Assembly (NCBI GenBank): GCA_001632425.1 | Contig: KV425551.1 | Location: 544,996 to 608,995 of the forward strand | DNA length: 64,000 bases | Source of the DNA: Neolentinus lepideus HHB14362 ss-1 | Taxonomy: Eukaryota; Basidiomycota; Agaricomycetes; Gloeophyllales; Gloeophyllaceae | Reading direction: 5' to 3' | Notes under the pieces: generated by a model | Seen by the model: the letters and a program-made list of their open reading frames with translations, nothing else | Told to the model about the DNA's origin: nothing | The model's database searches: none | Translations under genes and position numbers: made by a program | Shown: piece after piece, positions 1 through 10,051 of the stretch | How positions within the stretch are numbered: position 1 is the first letter of the stretch | Layout: each line of letters opens with the position of its first letter

Positions 1-773
1 TGGGTGAAAGAGGCGGGGTCTCGGGCAAGGCGATCCGGCGGCGTCGGCGGGTGTACGAATACTCGACGATATGCGTCTACGGAGTATGAGTGTCTGGAGC
101 GTGAATGGCGGCACAGTAAGACTTACAATACCCAGACATAATACGACGACCAAGCCAAGTATTGAAAAGTAAGCGACGAACGCTGGTCGTCGGAAGAGTC
201 GCAGCAGATCTTCGAGCGAATGTGTAGGCTCGGGCACGATCCCGAACACGGCGATGAGGACGGCTCCGCCGGCGATGAGCAGTGTGCCGAGGACCATCCA
301 TGGCGAGAAGACGTCGCCCAGGAGGAAGCGGGCGAAGAAGGCGTTCCATAGAAGGGAGACCGCGCCGAGTGGTGCGAGGATGACGACAGGGAGGGAGGCG
401 ATTTGGAAGAGTGATCCCAATATGTTGGAAGATACGAACACAGCTGTACGAAGAACATGTGAGGTTCAGATTGAGAATGTAGACAGATGCAGATGAGCAC
501 GCACCGAAACCCAACAGCCAGAGCCTTCAGAAACCCAAAGATGAATCACGATGAGTCCAACTCACTCAATCTATCACAGATAAAAACAATTGGAATCGCG
601 ACTCACGGTCTCCGATGCTCGACCCGCTGCTCGCTCTCGGGCAGCGCCTGGTTCAAGACATGGCTCTTCCGCTGGATGGTCAGGCCCAGCGACTGCACAC
701 ACGACGCCAGCAGGCCGATGACGATGCCGGCGGGGATAGAGATGGTCGGGTCGCCGTGTTCTGCTGCATGCAT
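1..773 (-). CDS. NIPA-family (DUF803) magnesium transporter, C-terminus outside the window
   Basis: Polytopic membrane protein of the NIPA/DUF803 family, whose members transport Mg2+ at plasma or endosomal membranes. Exons on the minus strand are 773-607, 524-505, 443-127 and 76 to beyond base 1. The start is the ATG at 773-771, followed by a hydrophobic helix (IPAGIVIGLLASCVQSLGL) and the family's QRKSH element. After the splices comes RRPLWLLGFAVFVSSN, then the conserved LFQIASLPVVILAPLGAVSL and LLGDVFSPWMVLGTLLIAGG stretches, all typical of family helices 2-4. Exon 2 is only 20 nt and supplies the LWLLGF codons; without it the phases do not match. The gene runs off the left edge, so the last helices and stop are not seen. 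Family assignment is confident; the transported ion is inferred from the family. Confidence 0.85.
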
Positions 774-1167
774 AGGAATGGATGGACGGCGGGGCGAGTA
801 ATAATAGTATATGTGTGTGTTCGTGTGGAGGCTGCCCGCGCTGCCTCGAGGGCGCGACGGAGTCAGATCGTATCGGTGGTGCCACGTGATCGAGAAGGAT
901 CGTCTGCCACCGACGTTGCCATTTCTGATCGTCTGTTGTGGCCAAACGACATGCGACCAATTCCGTCGAGTCATCATTTGGATCTGATAGGTTGCGATTG
1001 TATACATTGGTGGCGACATGCCACTTAATTATAACGCTCTGTGCTAGTAAATACAAAAATATACAAGTAAGTGAATTACAAGAAAGTCATCACATAGCGC
1101 CTAAATTAGCAGCAGGCAGTAGGGGCGAAATAGCGTCAACTCAAGCAGATCAATCAAAAGCGATGCC
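774..1167. other. Intergenic interval between the NIPA start and the DUF7918 stop
   Basis: About 390 bases holding the upstream region of the NIPA-type gene and the 3' flank of the DUF7918 gene. A short TG-rich run lies near 810-825. I see no coding signal, RNA gene or repeat. Confidence 0.5.
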
Positions 1168-2322
1168 CTAAGTGAGGTCGATGACCTCTCGCGAGGTAGA
1201 GACCTTTTCGTCCGTCAAAGGCTCCCTCTTTACTTTCTTTGTCTTGGTGCCACTACTCCTAGAGATCTGAGATGGGGGCGACTGTAACTTCGCGCGTCAC
1301 GCATGAGAATTTCAGATAGTGCAGACACTTACGCCTACGAATTCCATCTCTCCGTCATCTATCGCAGCTCGTGTCCTCTTGCGCTTGGGCTTGACGTCAA
1401 CATCTTTAGCAGAAACCTGCCGAGCAGTGGCCGCAGCCTGGGGCGCAATGCCGTTTGCTCGAAGGACGTCTGTCCCGCACACGGGTAGTAGCCCGTAAGT
1501 TTGAATCCGAACGGCACTCCGTGGGACATACCTATGGAATTATACCGGAATACAAACGTTGCAACAGGCGCAGCTTCCAATTTCTTAGCCACGATCCCTG
1601 CTGCCCGGATGGAGGGAGCATCATCCCCTAACCTTCGGTGCCAAAGTAAGCTATCTTCTCGCATCAGAAGAGTAGACGATCACCTACTTAACACTGTGGG
1701 AGCCGGCCTTTTTAGTACGCTCGTGGATCTTTCGCTCTTTCGGAATCCCTTCTGATATAGATCCCCGCCAACTTCGTATCACCTTCGTACATTCAATTCT
1801 CCATATCTCAAGCTTGATTTGCCCCAAGTTCTGGACCCCTGGGCTGTTTTCTAAATAATGGTCATCATCTGTTGGCACCCAGATAAGTACCAGATTCTGA
1901 TAGATTATGCAGATATAAATAGGAAATACCGGTGAGATCCAGAGAGGAGAATATTAGCGGCTTTTCTGTGCTTTCAGAGGTGCGATGTCCAGTCATGGAC
2001 ACCTTTATTTTACCCCTTGCTGGATCCAACGCTACGCCACCACACTCAAAGCCATCGACGTTCAGATAACCACCTGTACGCCCACCAAGATAGGATACAG
2101 CTTGCTCCCAGTGAACATGGAAGGCCTGTGAGGTCACGATTGACATAAGCATGAGATTTTCTCGGGGTCTGGTGATATTATTGGTGGCATCTTCACCTTT
2201 CCGACTTCGGACGCTATCCAGCAGGTGACAGTCCGTCCACCGGAAGATCGTTGTTCACTGTATTGTTCCAATGTGACACCGTCGACAGTGATCCATGCCG
2301 AGAAGTCATTACATTGTGGCAT
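1168..2322 (-). CDS. DUF7918 domain protein, intact copy
   Basis: A protein of the Agaricomycete DUF7918 family; its function is not known. Exons are 2322-2197, 2125-1930, 1868-1688, 1632-1532, 1469-1333 and 1281-1168, which join in frame to 284 residues. Family marks visible in order: MPQCNDFSAWITVDG at the N-terminus, TCWIASEVGK, YLNVDGFECGG, IFSSLDLTDDD, LGQIKLEIWRIE, KIHERTKKAGSHSVKLGDD, ATFVFRYNSIDVLRANGIAP, then a basic stretch with an NLS-like PKRKRTR. The protein ends EVIDLT, which resembles a SUMO-interacting motif, as in other members I know. A decayed sister copy starts 161 bp upstream in the opposite direction. The reading frame is open throughout, so the gene is probably functional. 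Family call confident, role unknown. Confidence 0.85.
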
Positions 2323-2828
2323 TGTTATGACTCTTAGCAGTAGCGTTGGGGAAAAGATCAAGGCAGCAAACGAGCTTTATAACGCGCGTTTAGTCGCGTT
2401 GCTCTCGATGTTGGCATGGGCATTCCACGTGACCTCGCCAGGCCAGGATCTTTTGATGCTTCCGCTCAGATCTTAGATTGAAAATGTCGCGCCTCGGATG
2501 CGATGCCTGGATAACCGTCGACGAGTTTAACGCGTACGGCGATGAAGCAATATGCTGGATGCCATCGGAGGCAAGCAAGGCAAGTGGCTTTGAACGCTCT
2601 AGCGTGCACGTGACGTAGAAACTTGTCGTGCACAACCTCCCGGATGGAGCGGTTGATACAGCTATTTACTTGGATGTCGATGGTATCGTTTGTGGTGGCC
2701 CATGGATCCGGGGAGGTCGCCGTGATCTTATGGAGAAGACAAGAGATCAAAACAGAACTTCAGGTACGCTAAGCGTCTCTTATCTTTTGCGAAACTATGT
2801 ACGATTCACCAGTCGGTGGCTATCCGTG

Positions 2829-2911
2829 TACGGTTGACCATCTGGGACAGGTCAAATCGAAAACTCAGTTCAACTTTTCGATTGCAAACCAGGTCGCAGG
2901 TTCGATCCTCC
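2829..2911 (+). repeat. Left terminal inverted repeat
   Basis: Begins TACGGTTGACCATCTGGGA and pairs with the reverse complement of 3746-3828. It contains GGTTCGATCCT, which matches a tRNA B-box consensus but without a tRNA fold. Confidence 0.75.
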
Positions 2912-3745
2912 GTGATGTAGTCTAGACCAAATTAGGACTGTCAGCATATATGTGTGTGCTAGCCTTAGTCATCCAGGACCAGTTCCGAACGGCAACCTAA
3001 GCAATGTTAAAAGTCGAGTTGGCTCAGCACGAGTGCAGCCAGAGTCGCCACCATCGCACGATGTTCGACTCTCGAGTGCCGCTGGCGCTGCAACTTGGCT
3101 GCAACTCTTGCTTAGCGCATCAGTGTGCCAGTGCTTTTCTGCGCGTCGGCGAGTCCGAATAGAGCTCAAACTACCCACGCCACAAGTTGAAAACGTCGCT
3201 ATCGAATTTGCCTTGTGTCCCTCGGACTGACTAAGCCAGACAGTATTGTAGTATTTACCTGAAGCTGTGGCCTTGGGATATGGGCCAGCAACCCTTGCTT
3301 TGGCTTGGGTGGTACCTTTTGGCCTGACTTTACTGCAGCTGCATTAGCTACACCACGTGGCGCGGGCACAGCTTTTGTGGGCCACTTCAAGCTTCAAGAC
3401 CTGTATCTCGACGAAACGAGCACCGAACAACATCATTCAAAGTGCTAATACTATCCTTAGAAGTAATAATACAGTTTTAAATTAATATATTTGACGAGTA
3501 ATGCATTTTAAAGCTGAAAAAAGCGATGTATCTCAAATTAAGTTTCAATTCTAGTCAAAATTGACATTAACATTGTGTTTGTGAATGGAAAACTGCAGCT
3601 ACCTGGAGAAAACTTGATGTATATGTTGAACACAGTAACAAATGAATTTACATTCTTTTTTCTGACTGAAAAAGCATTGGCTCGTCGTGCAGAAAGCCAC
3701 CCACGTCACGTGATGGTCCAATACTGTATTGGAACCGGACTCAAT

Positions 3746-3828
3746 AGAGGATCGAACCCGCAAGCTGGTTTGCAAATGGAAAGTCGAAACCGAGTTTGAA
3801 TTTGACCTGTCCCAAATGGTCAACCGTA
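3746..3828 (-). repeat. Right terminal inverted repeat
   Basis: Read on the minus strand it begins TACGGTTGACCATTTGGGA, matching the left repeat with scattered substitutions. The B-box-like GGTTCGATCCT is also conserved here. Confidence 0.75.
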
Positions 3829-4615
3829 TCCGTGGTAAAATATGCAGTTTACGATTATCCGGAAAGATAACGGAACACTTTAGCGTTACTGAAACAGGTA
3901 CCAAGGATATTGGAAGGATTGTACTGAAAGTCTACAAATCAGATCTGTAGAGATTGAAGGGCTTAATCTTGATGCCGAAAACCTCCAGAGGGTCTCCTCG
4001 CAAGCTTGATCACAGTCCTTGTGTTGGGTAAGTCCCTCGCTGAGGATATATATGCGACACTGATTTAATAGCAACAAAAATTTACCGATGGCGTCGTAGC
4101 TGTGCGACAGCCAAAGTTGGTCAGATTCAATCGTCTTGAAGAGGCGCCACATGTGACCTTCATGTCGAAGTCCAATGCGATTGTGTCTCGGATGCAATTG
4201 TAATTTCCTTGCTGCTTGAGGTTATTTCAATGTACCACAGTTGTTCTCGTCGCAAATGGTACTGCACCGCAATTGTCAGCCAAGTCGGAGCAGCTTGTAG
4301 AAAGGTCTCGAGCCAAAATCGAGTCGAAGAATGAACTTGAGCCTCGTTTAAAATGAGAGTCACTTGGACACGGATTTAGTTGAAGTCCAAGCGTGAGGGT
4401 CGTGACGTACTGCTCAGAGCTCGCATGCTCATCACCTAAACGGAAGCTTTGAAGGTCCAGAAGGAGATTTAAAAGCTGGAGGTATGCATAGTAATTATCT
4501 TAACTAATTGAAGTGTTAATAACATGTGTATCCCAGGCACAACTGTTTGCTCGCAAAGCGCGACAAAAGCGAACTAGTGTGAAGGTCAAAGCCGGGCGTT
4601 CTTTCAGGCGATGAC

Positions 4616-5365
4616 GTTATCTAACTGCCTGAGACTGGAAATATAAGGAGTTCGACTGTATATTACAGGTTATTTGTTGGAATTCGAGTTGTGGTGAGGT
4701 ATGCACGAGCTCGGAAGTGGAACGGGGCCGCCAGGTCCGGCCGCTATGGCTGAAGCTAATTCGCTGTATTTACTAGTTGTATGCTAATACGTGATTACAG
4801 TGATTGCCCTTTGGGCAACCGACGTCCGAGGACAAGTGCATCGCTTATACGATCTCGAGTTTGATTCAACATTATGCGTCTGTTACAAGTCGTATGGACA
4901 CGATAAATTTGCTAATGTCTTAATAATGTAAGAGATGTTATAAAGGATAACTGGTATAATTCATGAGAAACGTAAATGTCGCATTCCTTCATCCAATTAA
5001 GTCATTATATCATTCAAGGAATCTCCATTTCTTATTTGACGGTGATGGAGGTTAAAAATACCCCATACCGAGTATACCTATAATTTTATGGAGCCGCTCG
5101 AGTCTGTCACATTCTGGGAGTGAAGTGTGGCAACTTCACTGGGATCTGTGGCAACCAATCAGGAGACCGTGTGAAGAGTGTGACATTCCAGTGACATCAC
5201 GAAAGTTCTGTGTGCTTCTCGACCATAGCTGCGTCAATTCTGGCTAAACATCGACAATTCCAGAGTATGCTCCGCCGCCGTTAGCTTCCTATAAAGCCTC
5301 TTTGTAGGCTCGCCGATGTCCCTTAACATTGTATACCCCCAGCGACTATATCTTCATCATCTAAC
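4616..5365. other. Intergenic region upstream of Hsp104
   Basis: AT-rich stretch of about 750 bases without a supported gene. The right-hand 250 bases are the Hsp104 promoter; the rest shows nothing recognisable. Confidence 0.5.
5201..5295 (+). promoter_or_regulatory. Candidate heat-shock element and TATA box of Hsp104
   Basis: GAAagTTC at 5201-5208 is two adjoining inverted nGAAn units, the core of a heat-shock factor site. A TATAAA lies at 5290-5295, about 70 bases before the start codon. Further isolated TTC/GAA units lie nearby. Function is inferred from position and from the known Hsf1 control of HSP104. Confidence 0.4.
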
Positions 5366-8300
5366 ATGACTTCAAACTTCGAATTCACCGACAAGGCACA
5401 GGAGACTCTCGCAGCTGCCATTCAGCTTGCGAAGGACTACGCCAATGCACAGGGTATGCCTTGATTGATCACCTTAGTTAGATGTCATATTGATATAATG
5501 CTCTGCAGTGCACCCGGCACATCTTGGCTTTGTGCTCTTGAATGAGGCAGCTGGTGACCAGACTGCCCCGGGCGGTATCACTCACACCTCTGGCGCGTCA
5601 TTATTCTCGTCTGTGATTCAGAAAGCCGGTGGCGATCCTGTAAGATAATTGTATTGCTTATTGTTTATCGTGCTGAGACTGATTATCTTCGTGTTCAGGC
5701 TTTAGTCAAGCGCGGCCTCCAGAAACTCATCGTACGGCTACCTGCCCAGTCTCCGCCTCCAGAAGAGACTACCCTTAGTTCTGCTGCACTGAAAGTGCTT
5801 CGCGAGGCTCAGTCTTTACAAAAGGCGATGCATGACTCCTACATCGCTCAAGACCACCTCATCCTCGCCCTCATCAAAGACTCGTCGATAGTGCCGGTCT
5901 TGAAAGAGGCTGGATGCAATGAAAACACAGTCAAAACTGCAGTCGAGCAGGCGAGAGGTAATCGGAGAGTAGAGAGCCGAACAGCCGAACAAGGCTTCGA
6001 TGCGTTGTCAAAGTACGCTGTCGACTTAACGTCTCTCGCAGAAGAGGGCAAGATCGACCCTGTTATCGGACGAGATAACGAGATCCGGAGAGTCATTCGT
6101 ATCCTATGTCGAAGGTATGTTACATTTGTGCAGCGACGTAGTCTGACTTGGGTGCTAACTATTCGTTTACAGAACAAAGAACAACCCCGTCCTAATTGGT
6201 GAACCCGGTGTTGGTAAGACTTCCATTGCGGAAGGTCTTGCCCAACGTATCGTCAACCGTGACGTTCCCGCTTCTCTCATTGGTCGCTTATTCTCCCTGG
6301 ACATGGGTGCGCTAATGGCCGGCGCCAAATACAAGGGCGAGTACGAAGAGCGTATCAAGTCCGTCCTGAACGAAGTGGAGAAATCCGCCGAGGAGGGGCA
6401 GACCATAATCCTCTTCATCGACGAGCTTCATCTTATCATGGCCGGTCGCGGTTCTGAGGGAGGAGGAATGGACGCAGCGAACCTCTTCAAGCCCCTGCTT
6501 GCAAGAGGTAAGTTGCGGTGCATCGGTGCAACGACGTTGGCCGAATACCGCAAGTACATCGAGACGGATGCAGCTTTGGAGCGTCGGTTCGCGCAAGTCG
6601 TCGTTAACGAGCCGAGCGTGCCGGAGACTATCAGCATTCTCAGAGGTATTCGGGAAAAATACGAGGTTCACCACGGTGTACGGATTCACGATGGTGCATT
6701 GATTGCTGCTGCGCAACTGGCCCACCGGTACTTGACCTCAAGACGATTGCCAGATGCAGCTATTGACTTGGTCGACGAGGCCTGCGCCAGGTGGGTATTC
6801 CAGCGTTTTGCTTACATTGAACCATACGCTGACTTTCATATTTCAGTGTTCGCGTCACTCGCGAGACTGCACCCGAAGCAATCGACAAACTTCAGCGCAG
6901 GAAGCTCGAGCTTGAGGTTGAGATCCACGCGCTCGAGCGCGAGAAAGACGAAGCAAGCAAGGAGCGTCTCCAGATCGCACACAAGGCTATCGCCGACGTG
7001 GATGACCAACTCCGCCCATTGCAAGCTGCCTACGAAGAAGAAAAGCGCATCGGCGACCAGATCCACGAAGTCAGACGCCGGATGGACGAACTCAGGGCGA
7101 AGGCCGACGAAGCAGAGCGCCGCTATGACCTTGCGACTGCATCAGATCTCCGGTATTATGCCCTCCCTGACCTGCAGAACAAGCTGCAACGACTGGAGGT
7201 GAAGAAAGCTGAGGAAGACGCTCGGCGTGGCGGTGACACGGACACCGTGACGCCAGAGCAGATCGCGGAGATCGTCGCGAGGTGGACGAGCATCCCAGTC
7301 ACGAGGTTGATGTCGACGGAGAAGGAAAAGTTGTTGAGGATGGAGAAGGTGCTCAGTGAGAGCGTTGTTGGTCAGCCCGAGGCCGTGAAAGCTGTGGCCA
7401 ATGCAATTAGGTTGTCGAGAAGCGGTTTGAGGAATGCGCAGCGGCCTATTGCAAGCTTCTTGATGGCTGGTCCAAGTGGTACCGGTAAGACGTTGCTGAG
7501 CAAGACGGTGAGAAACTCCACTTTGTATCCATTCATCAATCATGATACTGATATTGTATTGTCGTTTCTAGCTCGCAACTCTACTTTTCGATTCACCCGA
7601 CGCCATGATTCGTATCGATGGCTCCGAATACTCTGAGAAGCATTCGATTGCTCGGCTAATTGGTGCTCCTCCGGGGTATGTCGGCTATGACGCTGGTGGG
7701 CAGCTTACGGAATACGTTCGTCGCAAACCGTACTGCATTGTCCTCATCGACGAGATCGAGAAAGCTAGCCGCGAATTTGTCACCCTTTTCCTCCAAGTAC
7801 TCGATGACGGGCGGTTGACCGATGGTCAAGGTCGTATTGTCGACTTCCGTAACACTGTCATTATCATGACCAGTAATCTTGGCGCCGCCTACCTCAACGA
7901 CATGGGCGACGGTCCGGTCAAACCAGTCACTCGCGAGTTGGTTATGGGAGCCATTCAGGCCCACTTCCCGCCCGAATTCATCAACCGTATCGACGAGATC
8001 GTCATCTTCCGTACTTTGTCGCGGAAGAATGTGCTCAACATTGTCGACATCCGGATCAAGGAGGTGCAGGAACGGTTGGCGGACAGAAAAATGGTCTTGG
8101 ATCTCGACGAGGAGGCGAAGGAGTATCTCGTGTCCATCGGATACTCACCTACGTACGGTGCCCGTCCTCTCAATCGTGCGATCCAGAGCGAGCTGTTGAA
8201 CCCGTTGTCTGTGATGATCCTGTCCGAGCGTGTGCGCGATGGCGAGATTGTCAAGGTGCGATTCGACGCTGCTTACAACAGGTTAATGATCGTGCCCAAT

Positions 8301-8375
8301 CACGAGGGATCCGGTGATGTGGATGGGATGGATGTGGACTTGGAGGATGACATCGAGATCGAAGAGATGGACTAA
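5366..8375 (+). CDS. HSP104: Hsp104/ClpB disaggregase
   Basis: Hexameric AAA+ chaperone that threads aggregated proteins through its pore together with Hsp70/Hsp40; cytosolic in fungi. Exons 5366-5453, 5509-5639, 5699-6114, 6173-6790, 6847-7507 and 7572-8375 give 905 residues, the usual family length. Visible parts: Clp N-domain ([29 protein letters not shown]), first AAA+ module with Walker [10 protein letters not shown], Walker B FIDELHLI and sensor [14 protein letters not shown], then the coiled-coil middle domain (about residues 405-530). The second module has Walker A GPSGTGKT, pore loop [10 protein letters not shown] and Walker [10 protein letters not shown], and the C-terminus is acidic and ends DIEIEEMD. 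Such an acidic tail marks the cytosolic Hsp104 rather than mitochondrial Hsp78. No damage seen. Confidence 0.97.
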
Positions 8376-8585
8376 GAATGTATCAAACGGACTGTAGAAC
8401 AAGCCTCATCAATCTGTGACAGTATTGTAGCATAATCACCGTTGTATTTGTATCATATAGCATCGGAATGTATCAATTGGCTTTTTTTAACAAGTTCCTT
8501 GCGAGTTAGCGGTGCACTCACATGTCAAGTTCCCACGGGATCTCTAGTGAGGCGCCGTCGACATCGAGAGCACTTAGCAAGGACA

Positions 8586-9268
8586 ATGATACTCAGTCGA
8601 CGGCTGGTCTCCCGACTCAACTCTGGTGCCGCGCAACTAGCACGCGCGGCGTCGACGTCTTCTACGAACTCCAGCGTTCCAGCCGCAGCACCCGATCCCC
8701 CTTCTCAGCAATCATCTGTCGCACCCGCCCCTCAAGCTCCAAACTACGCTAAACCATGGTCTACGAGTCAGCGTCCCCGACCTCAGGGTCGCTCTGGGCC
8801 GCGCTTTGAGCAGACGAAGATGGAGTTGCAGCCAAATCCCTTGAGTGCGATGCAAATGATTGATGAAGAGCCGATTCGGATTGTCCAGGGGCGGAAGGCT
8901 GTCTGTGACGGAGGTATGTCCGCACCATGTAATGGAACGTATGAAACCCGTGTGGCTTACCGCTCGTCTTGACGCAGGAGGAGGTCCTTTGGGCCACCCC
9001 AAGATCTTCATCAACCTCGTGAGCAGAACCCAGTCCCTTAATCGTGCCTCTAATACTGACCGCGATGGAACAGGACCAGCCGGGTGCGCATCCTTGCGGG
9101 TACGTTCAATCCGTTTAATGTTGTTCCATGTCTTGACGTGCTTTCACCTCACTTACTAACACAAGTTACTGGTACGTAACCCAAACAATGACTTTTAGTC
9201 GGATAACTGACCTCGCTGTCAGTGGACTGCGTTTCGAGCAAGCTCCGCATCACGGGCATGATCATTAG
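8586..9268 (+). CDS. NDUFS6: NADH:ubiquinone oxidoreductase zinc subunit (NDUFS6 type)
   Basis: Accessory subunit of mitochondrial complex I that binds zinc and is needed for assembly of the NADH module. Exons 8586-8913, 8978-9018, 9074-9099, 9166-9171 and 9223-9268 give 148 residues. The N-terminus (MILSRRLVSRLNSGAAQLARAAS) looks like a mitochondrial presequence and is followed by a Ser/Pro/Ala-rich stretch. The zinc ligands are VCDGG (Cys), LGHPKIFINL (His) and HPCGYCGLRF (two Cys). The protein ends with a His/Asp-rich tail (HHGHDH). The CxxC pair can only be built if a 6-nt exon, TTACTG at 9166-9171, is included; skipping it gives HPCGGLRF and loses a zinc ligand. Identity is confident. 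Confidence 0.92.
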
Positions 9269-10051
9269 AATAGCATGCTCAGTAACCGGCTTCATGAAAC
9301 AATACACACCGGTTTTTTTGGTCTGATTTGGACCTTCTTCACATGGCCTCGCCCGCTGCGAATAGAGCGTGCGACCGGTTAAATTATTGGCAGGTCCGAT
9401 GATAGTGGAGGATTATGCGCTTTGATCCACGCTTGCGCAGATCCTGTGAAAATCACCGGTGTCACGTAGTCAGACAGACTCTGGAAAGGCCGTGCTGGAT
9501 TATCTGGAATACGGTACGTAACCATGAATATCCCGATGCAGATACAGTGTCTTGAAGGAAATTTCGCGGGCATAAAAAACAATTCGACTGCTTCTCAGCC
9601 CGGATCACACAGATTTTGCTGTTTTTCAGTTCCGCAATTTATTCTGACGGATAGCACAGCAGTGCGTAATAATACAGTGTGTCTACTAGTATGAGTCCTC
9701 CCCATAAGCAGTTAGTGAAATAGTGAACAATATGGTACTAGTAAAAGAGAAGCCGACAAGACAGAAAGCGTGCGGGTAAGACAAGGCGCAGGCTTTGGAG
9801 GGCTGCTAGTGCAAGATTCGCAATCCCTCCCTAACCGGCAGGGGAAAGGGTGATGCTTGAGTGAATATGAGAGGTATGTTGATGCTGAGGTGTGCAATGG
9901 GATAGAGCAAGTAAATAAAGAGTGTTTGCGAGCATTTGAGGTGCGTTGACCAGAGGAAAGCGAGCAAATTGTAACAGAGATGGTCAGAGCAAGAAACGAA
10001 GAAATGCTTAAATAAGATCACAAAATGAGGGTGACAGCGACGCGACTCGCG
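9269..10051. other. Intergenic 3' flanks of two convergent genes
   Basis: About 780 bases between the NDUFS6 stop and the kinase stop. Only short unconvincing reading frames are present; no repeats or RNA genes recognised. Confidence 0.5.

Larger units (their letters stand above)
2829..3828. mobile_element. Non-autonomous TIR DNA transposon (MITE-like), 1,000 bp
   Basis: Terminal inverted repeats of about 83 bp (2829-2911 and 3746-3828), roughly 80 percent identical with 11 of 11 matching terminal bases (TACGGTTGACC). The 6-bp direct repeat TCCGTG abuts both ends (2823-2828 and 3829-3834), as expected for a target-site duplication. No transposase-like reading frame is present inside. The 6-bp duplication does not fit the commonest fungal superfamilies (TA for Tc1/mariner, 8 bp for hAT, 9 bp for Mutator, 3 bp for PIF/Harbinger). 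The superfamily is therefore left open. Confidence 0.75.
2484..4615 (+). pseudogene. Decayed DUF7918 copy interrupted by a TIR element
   Basis: Starts with an ATG (2484) and a clear DUF7918 N-terminus: MSRLGCDAWITVDE, then CWMPSEASK, and further on TAIYLDVDGIVCGG, which matches YLNVDGFECGG of the intact neighbour. An in-frame TAG interrupts the frame near 2616-2618. A 1,000-bp TIR element sits at 2829-3828. Beyond it, fragments in the right family order can still be read in shifting frames: GTKDIGRIVLKVYK (about 3900-3943, like LGQIKLEIWRIE), EEAPHVTFMSKSNAI (about 4140-4185, like ATFVFRYNSI) and VANGTAPQ (about 4250-4275, like RANGIAP), then a basic tail to about 4610. The first part is certain from sequence; the later fragments are inferred from order and weak similarity. 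The 3' limit is approximate. Confidence 0.65.

Noticed and set aside
1684..1878. Intron inside the DUF7918 exon at 1752-1782 (GTGATA...ATCAG)
   Set aside because: Removing it shifts the frame; reading straight through gives a continuous exon with the expected KIHERTKKAG block.
2890..2912. Possible tRNA gene or tRNA-derived SINE, because of GGTTCGATCCT (B-box match), repeated in inverted form near 3740-3760
   Set aside because: No A-box at the right distance and no T-arm or acceptor pairing. Both copies are part of the terminal inverted repeats of the 1,000-bp element.
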